Assembly: GCA_037447655.1 (NCBI GenBank)
Contig: JBBHKE010002873.1
Span: 1-64,000 of the forward strand
Direction: 5' to 3'
Length of the DNA stretch: 64,000 nucleotides
Origin: Zygnema cylindricum
Taxonomy: Eukaryota > Streptophyta > Zygnematophyceae > Zygnematales > Zygnemataceae
Below the pieces are notes generated by a model. The model saw only the letters and a list, made by a program, of their open reading frames with translations, made no database searches and was not told the origin of the DNA. Shown one piece after another: positions 33,787-45,283 of the stretch. Made by a program: the position numbers and the translations under genes. Each line of letters begins with the position of its first letter. Within the stretch, counting starts at the first letter, position 1.

Positions 33787-34010
33787 AAATGTGGCAGTTT
33801 GTACTTATCGCCGATATGGAATTTGTTGGTCCCAGACCGATATATCGGAATCTCTGACCGTTCGATAACCGATAACTATCGGTATCGGTGTTATCGCGAT
33901 AAGTTTTTTACCGATACACAACACTACAAATTTGATTACAAGTCATAAAAGACGAGAGAAAATCACGAGAACGTGTTCTCACATATTCAGGGATCGAATA
34001 TGTGAACACG
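33787..34010. repeat. Dispersed repeat Q, copy 1, with internal insertion
   Basis: Shares 'aaatgtggcagtttgtact' and a later block (gagaaaatca, then tgttctcaca) with 35512-35712. Between these blocks, about 33825-33930 is an extra segment rich in ATCGG/CCGAT inverted motifs that resembles 60806-60905, so a small element sits inside this copy. Confidence 0.55.
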
Positions 34011-34891
34011 ACTTTCGCGGCTACCCTAAAAGCATGGGAAACTGTATCGATTTCGTAACTTTAACAGCAATTCACGGTGTACATTCAACCTCTTTTTAGG
34101 AATTTCGTACATTATATCCGTACACTTAATCCGTACACGAAAAGTATACGAAATTTACGAAAAGTTAAAAGAACCCTAAACATAATGCATAATCGTAAAA
34201 AAATCAAAATTTTAACGAATGAAACCTCTATGCATATTACCTTCGCAATCCTTACTGTATCTTCTTGTAAGGCGTACTGTACCTTCTATAATCCGTACCC
34301 AGGTTGACCAATAGAAAAGAGACGCTGAAAAAACGTTTCACCACAAGTTCTACGATTAAACACTAAAACCAAAACGCGTCATACCGGAATGTCGCTGGTG
34401 CAGGGGGGAGGGGGAAGCTGTTTTTTAACTGACAACAATAACATAATTTTGGGAATTTAGACAAGTGCATACGTATAATATAAGACATTTTCAACATTTA
34501 GGATCTCAAAAAGAGATGGTTGTTAACAACAAAAGTAACCGCACAAACTGAGATTTTCGGGCGTGTGAGACCATTGGTGAGAGATCTAGGATGTTTACAC
34601 AATAAGTACTAAACGTGCTCAACAAAGTAACGTGTACGTACAACTGTGGTTTTTTTTTTTCGCAATTTCACCCGAATGTGCAAGCGTGTCAAATCTCCGC
34701 CTACCTTTCGAAACTCCCCAATTATTGGTGAGTAGTTTTAAAAATGGCTCTCCAAGCTTAAAAATCATGATTTTTTTCACAAATAGACAAAACGTTTAAA
34801 CCATTGCTGAATGTTATACGCATAAAACATTGAGCGTGTATTTTGTACTGATGTACAATGGTATTTTAATTTTATAACTTTCATTAACAAT

Positions 34892-35368
34892 ATGAGTAGC
34901 ACTAATCAACATGGTTTGATTCAGCTTGATTTTGATCCGAATGTCTACGACTTCCTCCCCTCCGGAGAGTGGTTTACGTGCAACGTTATTATTTAGTTGT
35001 GGTTGTCATATTTTATTTACCGTCAAATTTGGACGACCGTGTTGATTGGTGTTTTCAAAAACGGTGGACGATACGTGGAAGTGAAAAAATTTACAAGCTC
35101 ACGTAGGCATTTGTGCCCAACCAAATCAAGCATGCACTTATCATTTCCCCAGTTTTATCAACAAGAGGATGTCATGTGTAGTTTCAACGTCAAGAATCGG
35201 CATGTGATTTAGTATGTCATTCACCAATTTTGTAAGGGGATTGAACGCTATGAGGTAGTTCAAATTGATGTGTGGTTTAGTTTACTTTTCGTTGCATTAC
35301 GGCGTTGTCAAAGTTTTGGTTTTGTTTGGTTGAGGGAATACGTTAGGTATATCGTATATCGATTATAG
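34892..35368 (+). pseudogene. Decayed ORF interrupted by two TAG codons, possible PC4-like segment
   Basis: From ATG at 34892 one frame runs to TAG at 35366-35368, interrupted only by TAG at 34994-34996 and 35210-35212. It reads as protein on both sides (LIQLDFDPNVYDFLPSGEW; then GGRYVEVKKFTSSRRHLCPTK and MHLSFPQF). The middle loosely recalls the single-stranded-DNA-binding PC4/p15 coactivator fold (..YVxVRxF...PTKxGxxLxxxQF), but this is a weak resemblance by eye. I treat it as a pseudogene or transposon-derived fragment. An intron removing the first TAG is possible. Confidence 0.3.
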
Positions 35369-35511
35369 TCTTAGATAACAGTATATCCACGCCACGGACT
35401 CCGAGCCTAAAATATAATTATTAATAATAATAGTTTGTGTCCGTTGATATATGTACGTTCTAATTTGCGCCAGTGAATCTAATTTGGGCGACTTTTAAAT
35501 AGTGTTGTTTA

Positions 35512-35712
35512 CGAAATGTGGCAGTTTGTACTAAAACTCCTTTTATTTTTGTACAAACATACATAAATGTGTGCATTAACGACGTCGAGCCGAGAAATTG
35601 AGTGGCGTTGACACAGTAAAGCGTATGGTAATTTGATTCCTAGAAATAAAGATGGGAGAAAATCAGGCGGACATGTTCTCACATGTTCAAACGTCCACCA
35701 TGTGAACATAAG
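35512..35712. repeat. Dispersed repeat Q, copy 2
   Basis: Similar to 33787-34010 without the internal segment. It ends with the inverted motif 'tgttctcacatgtt' / 'ccatgtgaaca'. No coding potential. Confidence 0.5.
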
Positions 35713-37598
35713 AGATATCGGCTAAATTATGGAAATATTTACTGAAATTAGTGTTAACTGCATAAATTTGCGTTTGTATTTTGTTGACTTGAGGCCCTTG
35801 AACCCAAAATAGAGTCAACTTGTTCCTTTACACTAACAATTCCTCTACACTATATGCGATTCACGTTGTTTTCTAGTTGGGTCACCCAGTTTAGGGTAGC
35901 AAGTTTGGCTAATTAGTGGTCCAATGTAAGGTGTTTAAGTTGCGCACACCTTGTTTTATCGACTCTCACTTTTCAATAAACTGAGCTGATTTGCGCGATA
36001 ATGAAGTGAATAATTTATTTATTGAAAAGCTTGCTATTGGAAAATCATTCGGGTGCAAGGGGATAAAAGTCACAAAAATTATAAACATTTGAAGACCACA
36101 AGTGTCATTTCCTGGGCGTACGGACATTGGCCGCCCTCTTTTTCGAACTTTCGTCCTCGTTCCGTACACCCGGGAGCGCTCCTGGTGATACGGCAAATCT
36201 CGGTCCCTGCGCTCCCGGTCAATGACCACCAGTAATCATACGTCATAACAATGCAATGACGTCATCTAGCAGGTTCTTTGACGTTGCATATTCCTCGGGA
36301 AAAAGACAGCAAGCGGAAAATTCAACATTCGTCCCACAGAGGCTGGCGTGTCATTTTGGACCGTTGGATTTCGTCGATTTCTGTCCCAGTCTTGACTGCT
36401 GACGTGGTAAATGCAGATACTTTGAACTATGAATCATAAGACGACAAAGCAAAAAGTGCAGCCGTTTTGTCTTAGCTGTGGACTCTCTCTGTGGATCGGC
36501 CCTGAACTTTCATTTCGCACTTTATATAGTATTATTTCTTGTTACAACGGAATTTGCACGCGCGGCCAATCTGGTCTTAGGTCACGTAACAGGAACAGAA
36601 GCGTCCAAATGAGGTATTCCGCATCCAACACGTGTCTGTCGAAACACAGAGGATGTTAAATGTCGCGCTGCCACCTGGTGCCAGGCAATGGAACTTTAAA
36701 AAATAAATAAAAAGCATCCAAGCAAATTCATTTCACAGCTGCCACGTGTTTCTATCAAATAAAGTAAAACGCTAAATTTTCCGCACTAAAAGAGCATTTC
36801 GCTATCGTAACGAAGTGCCCTCGATTATCCTTGTCGTATGTGGTAGTGGTAGAGATTTTATTGGTCGGATTGTCGTATTTACGAGTGGTACAAGTGCAGT
36901 ATTGTAGCGAATGGCGAGATTTTTTAATTTTTAGGTTTTAGCCGTTACGATAGTGACAATAAGTACGAATTTTCATAAGTACGAAACCGTACTGCCACTT
37001 CTTAATGCGGACATTCTTTATCGTCAACGTTTCCGGCGAAACCGCGACAAAAAGCGTACGGAAATATAGAAATGACTTCAAGGTTTGCAATTCCTAAAAA
37101 GTCGGTGCGGAAATGTCGTACGGTCTTCCGGAAATGCATAAAACGACAAAGGGGACCGGAAACGATTTTTCCGGGGCCGGCAAGTTTTCGCCGTTTTTTC
37201 GGACAAAACGTTCTCGTACGAATTTGTCGCAACTACAATTTTAGAGATTGGCATCCGACGTGTCAGGTACTATTTCTGTACGGAATTGTTTTCGCAGAAC
37301 ACTCCCCCAGAGTCATGCGTACGGAGAGCTTTCTCCGAAAAGAACATTCGGTTTCCTTGGAAATTTCAAATTTGTTTAAGACAAATAGCGAAACAACTTT
37401 TATGAATTTCGTGAATACGAGAACATAAAAACTCATAAAAAAATAAAAACGTACAGATAAAGTACGTATTTTATCTTTAACTAAATTGCAGTACCAACCT
37501 CTAAAAGCAAGAAATCTCCTCACTTGAGACATTGATTTTTGAACCTTTCAAATCCTAAAACCTATAGATACTTAACCACTAGAAATTGGAAAGAGAAG
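35713..37598. other. Intergenic region without recognised genes; upstream of the gene at 37599
   Basis: Only short open frames, none resembling a known protein. Moderately GC-rich stretches (for example 36090-36240 and 37100-37230) alternate with AT-rich ones. The last ~160 bp before the gene's ATG is A/T-rich and probably contains the promoter and 5' leader, but no single TATA box stands out. Confidence 0.4.
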
Positions 37599-39762
37599 AT
37601 GAGGATATTGTCCTTTCCCAAACCCATTTCCTTCTCTTTTCTCATATTCCTTTCATTCTCCTCTCCCTTCTCCTCCGCCATATACCAATTCCCCTCCTCT
37701 CCCAAAACCCGGATCGCCATTTCTCTCGTCGGTGGTTTGCGCGCTTTCGAACTCACCGCCGAAAGCATAAAAGTACATTTACTCCCTTTGTACCCAAATG
37801 CCGACATTTTTGTCGTCACCCCACGTGACAAAAATGCGTGGAAGATTTACCTCCTCCGAGGAACCAATGTCGTCGCAGCGCAAATCGCGGAACAGAAGGA
37901 AATCTCCATCGATAACACAACGGAAACGGTGATCCATGTGAAGGCGTCGCCCCATGGGAGGCAAGGATTGTTGAAATATTTGGCTTTATTAGAAGATAGT
38001 AAGAATCTAATAGAGGAGTACGAGAGGTTACATGGATTGCGTTACGATTGGATTTTACGGACAAGGCCGGATGCTATATGGCAGGAACTTCCACCGTCGA
38101 ACGTAACGGAACCGGTTCAGTTTTTTAGTAACAAAAAGTTTTATATACCTCCAGGTACAGACCGGAAGATTTGTTTTTTTTTTTTTTTTTTTTTCAAACT
38201 TGTTGCAATGGGGTGATAAGAACGTTGACCTTAGGCTTTATTAACCAGAAAAATATCTACCTCCCTCTCCCTCTCCCCACTCTGCCTCTCCCTCGCCCTC
38301 GCCCTCTCCCTCTCCTTCTCCCTCGCCCTCTCCCTCTCCCTCTCCCTCTCCCTCTCCCTCTCCCTCTCCCTCTCCCTCTCCCTCTCCCTCTCCCTCTCCC
38401 TCTCCCTCTCCCCCTCTCCCCCTCTCCCCCTCTCCTCCTCGCCCTCTCCCTCTCCCCTTTCTGCCTCTCCCTCTCCCTCTCCCCTTTCTGCCTCGCCCTC
38501 TCCCTCTCCCTCTCCCTCTCCCTCTCCCTCTCCCTCTCCCTCTCCCTCTCCCTCTCCCCCTCTCCCCCTCTCCCCCTCTCCCCCTCTCCTCCTCGCCCTC
38601 TCCCTCTCCCCTTTCTGCCTCTCCCTCTCCCTCTCCCCTTTCTGCCTCGCCCTCTCCCTCTACTTCTCCCTCGCCCTCTCCCTCTCCCTCTCCCTCTCCC
38701 TCTCCCCCTCTCGCTCGCCCTCGCCCTCTCCCTTTTCGTCCCCCGTATCCGTTTCTGTAGATGAACACAAACCGCCAAAATTTCAAACATTTGGATTGGT
38801 GGCAATGTTGATTTATGTGAGTTAAAATAAAGGGAAAAGTTTGAAGTTTGAAGTTTTTTCTTTCCAATAATAAAAATGTTGTGCAAAGATTTTGCAGGAA
38901 GTGATTGGTACGGAATTAACGACCGTTTTACTTTAGGAGATCGAGATTCTAGTCTCTTATCTCTCTCTGGTTTGTCGAGTATGGATCTCCATTTGAAACT
39001 TGGGCATGTCCATTTAACATCGGAGGAGCAATTTAAGGTACATTATTCCCCTTTTACAAAATACATTATTCCCTCATTATGTCTCATTTAAATATATTAT
39101 CCCCGCATTAAAAATATAATTCAAGTACATTATTCCCCGATGAAAAATCTAATATAAGTACATTATTCTCCCAATTAAATCTCATTCAAGTACATTATTC
39201 GTCCATTAAAATCTTATTGAAGTACATTATTCCCCCACTAAGATCTCTTTAAAAAACATATGGAACGTTTTATTCCTCGAAGAAAGCGAATGCCTTTGTA
39301 AAGAATGTAATTATTCCCTTATTATAATTTGAAGATGTTCAAGTACAAGCATATTTCAAATGAACCTTGGTACGGATGAATAAAAAAATGTAATTGAGTT
39401 AGAAAGACATTCAATCATGAAAGTTTTAATGTCGGAAGAAAACTTTGCAAGAAAAAATTGTTTAATTTTTTTGTTGACATATTACATTCAAATATGTCAA
39501 CACATTTTGCTGATTTTTGGATAAATAAAAATAAAACGACAGAAGAATTAATGAAATTAAATAGATTGAGTCATTGGAAAACTGTTTTTATTTTTTTAGT
39601 GAAAAACTACTTTTTTTTGAAAGTCAGAGTTTTTTTGTCTTATTCGATTTTATTTGGATTTTTTCAAACCCTGATACCTTTGCAATTTTACTTATTGTTT
39701 TTTAGTGTATTTTTTTTTTTTTTTTTTGGTTTCTTTTTTCTTTTTTTTTTTTTATTTTTTAT

Positions 39763-39811
<49 letters not shown>

Positions 39812-42231
39812 TTTTATATTTCATTTTTGTTTTCTTGTTTTTTTCTTTTTTTGTGCTTATTTTTTTCTTATTTTTTTCATGTGTATATATACATATTTTT
39901 TCTTTTTTTTCTTTCGATTTACTTATTTTCATTTTTTTTTAAATTGTTCAGAAACTACTTGATATGCATGGTATTTTATCAAGAGTTGTTCGACCCCATC
40001 TTCCATTTTGTGTTTTAACCAAAAGGACATTCAAATTCCCGCCGACAAGGTACATTTTTTTACCAAAATTTATTTTTAGCATTTTGTTCTTTTATTACCA
40101 TTTTTCATTTTTTCCATTTTTTGGATTTTCTTTATGTGCTCACTCTTATGCTAACGAACAGACTCATCTAATTGCTCCATAATAATACATGTACGACAAG
40201 AAATTCCCAAAACCCTATTTTGGTTCCATTCGTTTTTTGTCCTATTTTCTTGTTTGAATGATGCATGTTTTTTATGTCACTTGTAAATTTTTTTTCCTTC
40301 TCCATAGAATCCCATTACTACAATGAACATAGATTTTTTTTTTTAATTTGTATAAGGATTCTGAAATGCTGGTTCTATAACATTTAGTGAGGATTTCAAT
40401 ATTTTTTTACAAGAACACTTTTCTTAACCACACTTTTTATTATAGTCAATCATGTGCTATACCGTGTACCACATTTGATGTGGATGCTTTTTTGGTTATT
40501 TAAACCCATTTTTTCTCTGTGCTCATTGTCGGATTATCAACGGTTGCGATGGAAAGATAAGCACTTTAGAGAACAATATAGATTTTGGAAAAAAGTTTTG
40601 AAATATAAATTTGAAATTCGTAATTTATTAAATTATTCTTACCTTTCTCACAATGATTCTGAGGTCATTATTATTTGGTGGTTATTCGGATATTTTATAA
40701 AATTCCTCCGTTTACTTTTTTTCTCTCGCTCGACACCACAGGTAGAGCTACTTCCAAAGAAATATTTGGAAAGTATAAGAAAAGTATAAGAAACTATTCA
40801 GAAAACAATTGGGGAATATATGTGGACTTTTGAAGCTATTCGGAAACTATTCAAAAACTATTTTAAAAAACACCCATTTCATATACTTCCTTCGGACTTA
40901 ATTTGGACCACATAAATTGTCGCTAATGACTACATTTTCTTGGGCTTCCTATTGAAATAAATGGTGGTCTTTTATTAAAAAACTTGGGTTTTTTCATTAC
41001 CGAACTAGGAAACATTTTCTTGGGCTTTTTTATTAAAACATTGGATTTTTCTCATTGAAAAAAAAATGGGTCTTATTGTAAACAAAATAGGATTTATGAT
41101 GGAAAAATTGCTCCTTTGGGCTCTCCCTCGGCCCGAGATGGAGCATATTGTTGGCCTTGTGAGGAAGAAACTAATCCGGAACTCTTAAAAATGATTCCTA
41201 TGAAAGCATTGGATATGGAGGTAAGTTTTAATCTATTTTAGTTCTGGTTTCTTTATTTTTTTATTTTTTTTGGTTTTTGCTCTTTTTTGTTTAAGGATCC
41301 AAAAGAAGAGAAGTAGGGACTAATTTGAAACTTTAAGAAATGACTCCTGTAAAATAACTGGTTATGGAGCTAATTTTTTTTTTTTTTATATTAGTATTCG
41401 TTTATGTAGTTTTTTTAGGATTTGGAGGTAATTCTAGTTTTATTTTTGTTCCATTTTTTCTGGGTAACACTAATTTTGTATGTTTGTCGTTCGTGCATTT
41501 TTTTTTTTTGCGGCAAATTTAAGTAATTTGTGTTTAAAATTATTGGCAAACTTTTTTGAAATGACATTTATTTAATCGGAGTAATGTGGGAAATTCTTGA
41601 AAATGTGATTCTTTAAAGCTTGGAATTATAATTTTTGTTTTTCTTTTTGTAGTGTAGATGATTTGATTGTCAAAATAGTTGTCGATTTATTGTCATAATC
41701 ACAAAGCTTATTCCCTTTCTTTGGTACAAAAAAAAATCTTTCTCTTTTTACCGATTGAAACTAATGCTTCACAATTGGGTATACATGCTCTTGGATTCCC
41801 CTTTTTTACTCCTTTTTTTTCAACTGAAGTTGATACTCGCACAATGTGCTGTTTTTGTTTTCGCTCTATTTCCCCTTTTCAACTCTTGTTTTTCTAATGA
41901 ACAATGTGTTTTTCTTTTTTTACCTCACAATTGCGTATGTATTCTCAAATTTCCATTTTTTCTTTGAACTGAAATTATCATTTGCACAATGATTTTTTTT
42001 TTGCAGGAATTTTGTGACGTCAGCATCGGAAAAGACTGGCCTTCTAATTGGCTCAAATTATTTAGAAAAACAGTCGGGAAAAAGGAAGTCAACGCATTTG
42101 AAAAGTTTTTAAAAGAAAAAAACCGCGATTCCTGTTTGAAAAATGTTGATCTGTTTTTAAAAAATGTTACTCTCCAAGTCGGAGGATTCTCACCCAAAAT
42201 TCTTTGTGAAAGAGAGTTTCCTCGGACGTAA
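37599..42231 (+). CDS. Glycosyltransferase-like secretory protein of a plant DUF family (five exons)
   Basis: I assembled five exons: 37599-38154, 38898-39037, 39952-40049, 41091-41220, 42007-42231. All introns are GT-AG, and the phases (1, 0, 2, 0) join without a frame break into 382 codons. Residues 10-27 form a hydrophobic signal or anchor. Motifs in order: LVGGLRAFELT (43-53), YDWILRTRPD (149-158, RPD perhaps an acidic metal site), PPGSDWYGINDRFTLGD across exons 1-2, FKFPPTR at the end of exon 3, AYCWPC in exon 4, EFCD in exon 5. This order matches plant proteins described as 'transferring glycosyl group' (DUF7796, name from memory), probably Golgi-located. No substrate can be given. A start at 37539 would add 20 residues; 37599 is preferred because it puts the signal at the N-terminus. 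It is the only intact host gene seen. Confidence 0.8.
38174..38735 (+). repeat. Poly(T) and (CCCTCT)n repeat in intron 1
   Basis: A T-run at about 38174-38194 is followed from about 38262 by some 470 bp of hexamer repeat CTCTCC with interruptions (GCC and TTTCTG variants). Within it, a block of roughly 120 bp (around 38440-38560) recurs around 38590-38700, so a higher-order duplication is present. The coding strand is almost pure pyrimidine. Confidence 0.9.
39037..39250 (+). repeat. Degenerate tandem repeat in intron 2
   Basis: About six to seven copies of a unit of about 30-38 bp built around AAGTACATTATTCCCCCATT, beginning at the exon 2 donor site; the donor GTACATTATT is itself the first unit. 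Further similar words occur to about 39320. Confidence 0.75.
39711..39808 (+). repeat. T-rich tract in intron 2
   Basis: Nearly pure T over about 100 bp, 140 bp before the exon 3 acceptor. The Phe-rich open frames here are artefacts of this tract. Confidence 0.9.
41305..41380 (+). repeat. Decayed duplicate of the exon 4 end in intron 4
   Basis: Aligns with 41161-41229: both read ACTAAT..GAA.CTT.AA.AATGA.TCCT..AAA followed by TTATGGAG/ATATGGAG. The donor GTAAGT of exon 4 corresponds to CTAATT here, and there is an in-frame stop, so this copy is not an exon. A second duplication lies in the same intron (about 41765-41855 and 41925-42003). Confidence 0.6.
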
Positions 42232-42503
42232 AAGTTTTTGACAAACGGCTAAATTATGTTAAGAAAAAAAAGTAGGAAAACATATTCTCTGTAAAGATAA
42301 GACTGACAGATTGTAAAATTAGTTACATTTGTAAAATAGACATTCAATATAGCTTATCTTTTCTGTGCAAATTACAGAAACATTGAAACTTTGAACAAAC
42401 CCATTTGAGAGAATGTTTTTTTTTTTTGTTAGTTTGTAAAGTATTTTGATTGGTTCCAAAAGTTCCTCTAATATAACATACATTCATCAAATTTCAGCGG
42501 ATA

Positions 42504-42509
42504 AATAAA
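42504..42509 (+). terminator. Possible polyadenylation signal
   Basis: AATAAA about 270 bp after the stop codon of the gene at 37599-42231, followed by T-rich sequence. Position is plausible, but the motif is common in AT-rich DNA. Confidence 0.35.
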
Positions 42510-42765
42510 GTTTACTGTCATTTAACTAAAAAACTCATATTTTTTCAGAAATATACGGTTCATCTTTTGTAATTTCTATCGATAAAATTGTAATTTGTAA
42601 TAATTCTCCCTAATGTTGTTTAAATATTCAACTAAATCGTTTTTTGAATATGATTGTTTTGAATAGTTGTTTTTCAAACAATTGTTTCCGGGTATCTATG
42701 TATGAGAAGAAGGAAGAAAGTAAATAATGACTTAAAGTTTTGGATTTGGTTGAGAAATGTCACAA

Positions 42766-43745
42766 CCCCTCCCTCTCCCCCTCTTCCCCCTCTCCACCCA
42801 CTCCCCCCTATCCCCTCCCTTCACGCCCCTCTCCACCTCTCGTGTATAAAGGGAACACGGGGAAGAGGGAAAGGGGTGAAAAGGGAAAGGGAGCAAAGGG
42901 AGAAAGGGAGGATGGGAGAAATAGAGGAAGGGGAGGAAGGGGAGAAAGGAAGTGAAAGGGGAAAAAAGGAGAAATGTGGAAAAGGGAGGAATGTGGAGAA
43001 GGACGGGGAAAAATTAAAAATGGGGAAAAGGGAAAAAGGGAGAGAAATGGGGAAAAGGGAGAAATGAGAGAAAGGGAGACATGGGAAAAGTGGGTTATGG
43101 GGGAGTGGGAGAAATAGGGGAAAGGGAGAATGGGGAAAAAGGGGAAAGGGAGAGAAAGAGGGAAAAGGGAGTAATGCGGGAAAGGGATAAATGGGAAAAG
43201 GGAGAAATAGGGGAAAGGGAAAGATGAGGGAAAGATAGAACTGGGGAAAAGGAAGAAATACGGAAAGGGAGAAATGGCAAGGATAAGGACAAACGGTAGA
43301 AAAAAGGACAAATATTAAGGAAAAGGGAGAAGGGAGAGAAATTGGGGGAAAGGGGAAGAAATGCGGGAAAGAAAAGGGAAAAGGGAGAAGAGGGGAAAGG
43401 GAGAAAAGGGGAAGAATGGGGGAAAGGGAGAGAAATGGGGGAAAGGGAGAGAAATGGGGGAAAGGGAGAGAAATGGGGAAAAGGGAAAAAAATGGGAAAG
43501 GGAAAAAGGGGGGTCATAGAGAAATGGGGAATAGGGAGAAAGGGGGGAAAGAGACGAAGGGGGGAAGGGGGGGGGGGAAGGGAGAAGTCAGGAAAAGGGA
43601 GAAAGGGATAGAAAAGGGGAATATGGAGGCATGAGGAAAATGGAGAAATGGGGGTATGTGAGGGATGAGGTAAGATGAAAGGGAGAAGTGGGGAAAAGGG
43701 GAGAAAGGGAGAAGCGTGGAAACGGGGAGAAAGGGTAGAAAAGAA
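42766..43745 (+). repeat. Pyrimidine-to-purine switch and ~900-bp purine-strand tract
   Basis: About 77 bp of pyrimidine-rich strand (42766-42842) is followed after a few bases by about 900 bp in which the plus strand is almost only G and A (GGGGAAAGGGAGAAA-like words, about 42849-43745). Long open frames on both strands here are low-complexity artefacts. Such tracts can form triplex (H-DNA) or block polymerases. Confidence 0.9.
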
Positions 43746-43959
43746 GAATGAATTTGAGAGTTTAAGAGTGTGCATTTATGACATCTATAAAGTTGATAAT
43801 CATTCAGACACCGTCAAAAAAATAACAAAAGCAAAAAAAAAATGTAGCTTTAAGAAATTTGAGAACATAATTTGCCGAGATAGACAATGAATCAAGCCTC
43901 AAAATACCAATACATTTATTAAAAATCGAAAATTAAAGCTGTCGAGATCAAACATCATG

Positions 43960-44479
43960 GCATTATTTTATTCCAAAATGATCCCTTTTGCTCACATGTA
44001 TAGACTATCGCCTTCGTGGGCACGCCCGCGACTTCCTCCAAGCTTGAAACTTTGCTGCGACTAAATCACGGATGAAACGCCACTGAATACGGATGTGTTT
44101 GGAAACTTGTGAAAAATTGGATCTCTTAAGCACCATGAAGCACATTCTATCCGTAAAGATCTATAAGCTTTAATTTCATTAATTCCCCAACATCTCTTTT
44201 ATTCAAACAGAAGCCTTTTGAAGCATGGCGCGCGACCATATATTCAGACTCCGTCGAACTCAAGGCCACGATTGGCTGAAGGTGCGAACTCCACAGAGCT
44301 GACGCCCCGCCAAATAGTAATGCGTAGTTGGACGAGAGTTTCCCCCGAATCAAAATCCCCTCCGGCAATCTGCACCGTAGAAACATAGAAAGCAATACAC
44401 TCCAAAGATTTAACGCCCGATTTGCAAACCAAACCAAAATTGATAATTCCATGCGAAAATTCGTTTTAGGGCCGCCCAA
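43960..44479 (-). pseudogene. Old copia RNase H fragment of another lineage
   Basis: Frame 44147-44479 contains LLFGGASALWSSHLQPIVALSSTESEYM, the RNase H signature with its catalytic Glu. In another frame downstream (about 44030-44110) is HIRIQWRFIRDLVAAK, the usual end of copia RNase H. It differs clearly from the lineages elsewhere in the window. No LTR was seen around it. Confidence 0.75.
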
Positions 44480-44760
44480 TGGGACATTTTAGGCGTTTGG
44501 CAAAATCGGCTCACAACTAATACGACCGCTGAATATCGGGTCGTGTTCCCACGCTCTAAGTCCGAGGTCGCAAAACTCAAAATTTCCGATACCCGAATCT
44601 GACATTTTTTATTTTTTCAAAATCTGAACACCCGAAATCCAACCGCGTTTTGTCACGCTCCTAAATTGTACGCTTTTACGAGAAAAAAAATTAACCGAAA
44701 CTCGATTTCTCGCGACTACCCGAACCCACCCTTACCCGAACAAGTACAAAATTAATGGTA

Positions 44761-44975
44761 CACCGTGTAGCGCTATTAGTGCTAATATTATTTTCGCCAC
44801 TTAAAACTTCTTTTCTCTGTACACACTTGTCCGATTTTCAATTTGAACCGCCAAGTGGAAGATGAGAATCTTAACTTTCAACTGCAGCCGTCCGATCAAC
44901 AATCTGACAGTTGTGTACGGAGGAAAGATGTTTTAAGTGGGGATAAAACATTAAAACTAATAACGATACACAGTG
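44761..44975. mobile_element. MITE, TA-flanked, copy 1
   Basis: 215 bp with terminal inverted repeats of about 70 bp, beginning CACCGTGTAGCGCTATTAG and ending with the near complement ..CTAATAACGATACACAGTG. It is flanked by TA on both sides (44759-44760, 44976-44977), which suggests a Tc1/mariner-type target duplication. Related copies are at 45085-45283, 57436-57628 and 60906-61121. Confidence 0.7.
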
Positions 44976-45084
44976 TACTGTACATCTCCCTCATTACCTT
45001 CCACGATACCAAAAGTATTAATTGCAATTATGTTGTATAGTATGGACAATACTGTATTGAACCTGTGTACAGAACTGTACAGTA

Positions 45085-45283
45085 CACCTTGAATCGTTAT
45101 TAGCATATAGAAATTATTAGTGTAAAGAAAAAATTACTGTCATTCATTCTAATACAGTTCCGAGAGACGTGGCAGATAATGGTCCACGTCCTTAAATAGT
45201 GTAGTTTATTATATTTAAGGTATCAATGTCAAAATTTTGGGGTGCCGATATAGAGTACATAAGGCTAATAACGATTCACAGTG
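45085..45283. mobile_element. MITE, TA-flanked, copy 2
   Basis: 199 bp; starts CACCTTGAATCGTTATTAGC and ends GCTAATAACGATTCACAGTG, with TA at both ends. The inner part differs from copy 1. Its last 65 bp form the left arm of the palindrome at 45219-45355. Confidence 0.65.

Noticed and set aside
34892-35368. Alternative genetic code with TAG as sense codon
   Set aside because: The multi-exon gene ends with TAA and other pseudogenes are broken by all three stops; nothing else supports recoding.
38171-38886. Open frames of about 200 codons (Leu-Pro-Ser on plus, Gly-Glu-Arg on minus)
   Set aside because: Translation of the (CCCTCT)n microsatellite inside intron 1.
39458-40018. Phe-rich frame of 186 codons
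   Set aside because: Artefact of T-rich tracts in intron 2; it overlaps exon 3 in a different frame.
40454-40789. Frame of 111 codons in intron 3 of the glycosyltransferase-like gene
   Set aside because: No recognisable family, and including it would break the phased exon chain; chance frame.
42702-43775. Several open frames of 70-226 codons rich in Gly/Lys/Glu or Ser/Pro/Phe on both strands
   Set aside because: They follow from the purine-only strand composition, which rarely allows stop codons; no domain or start context supports them.
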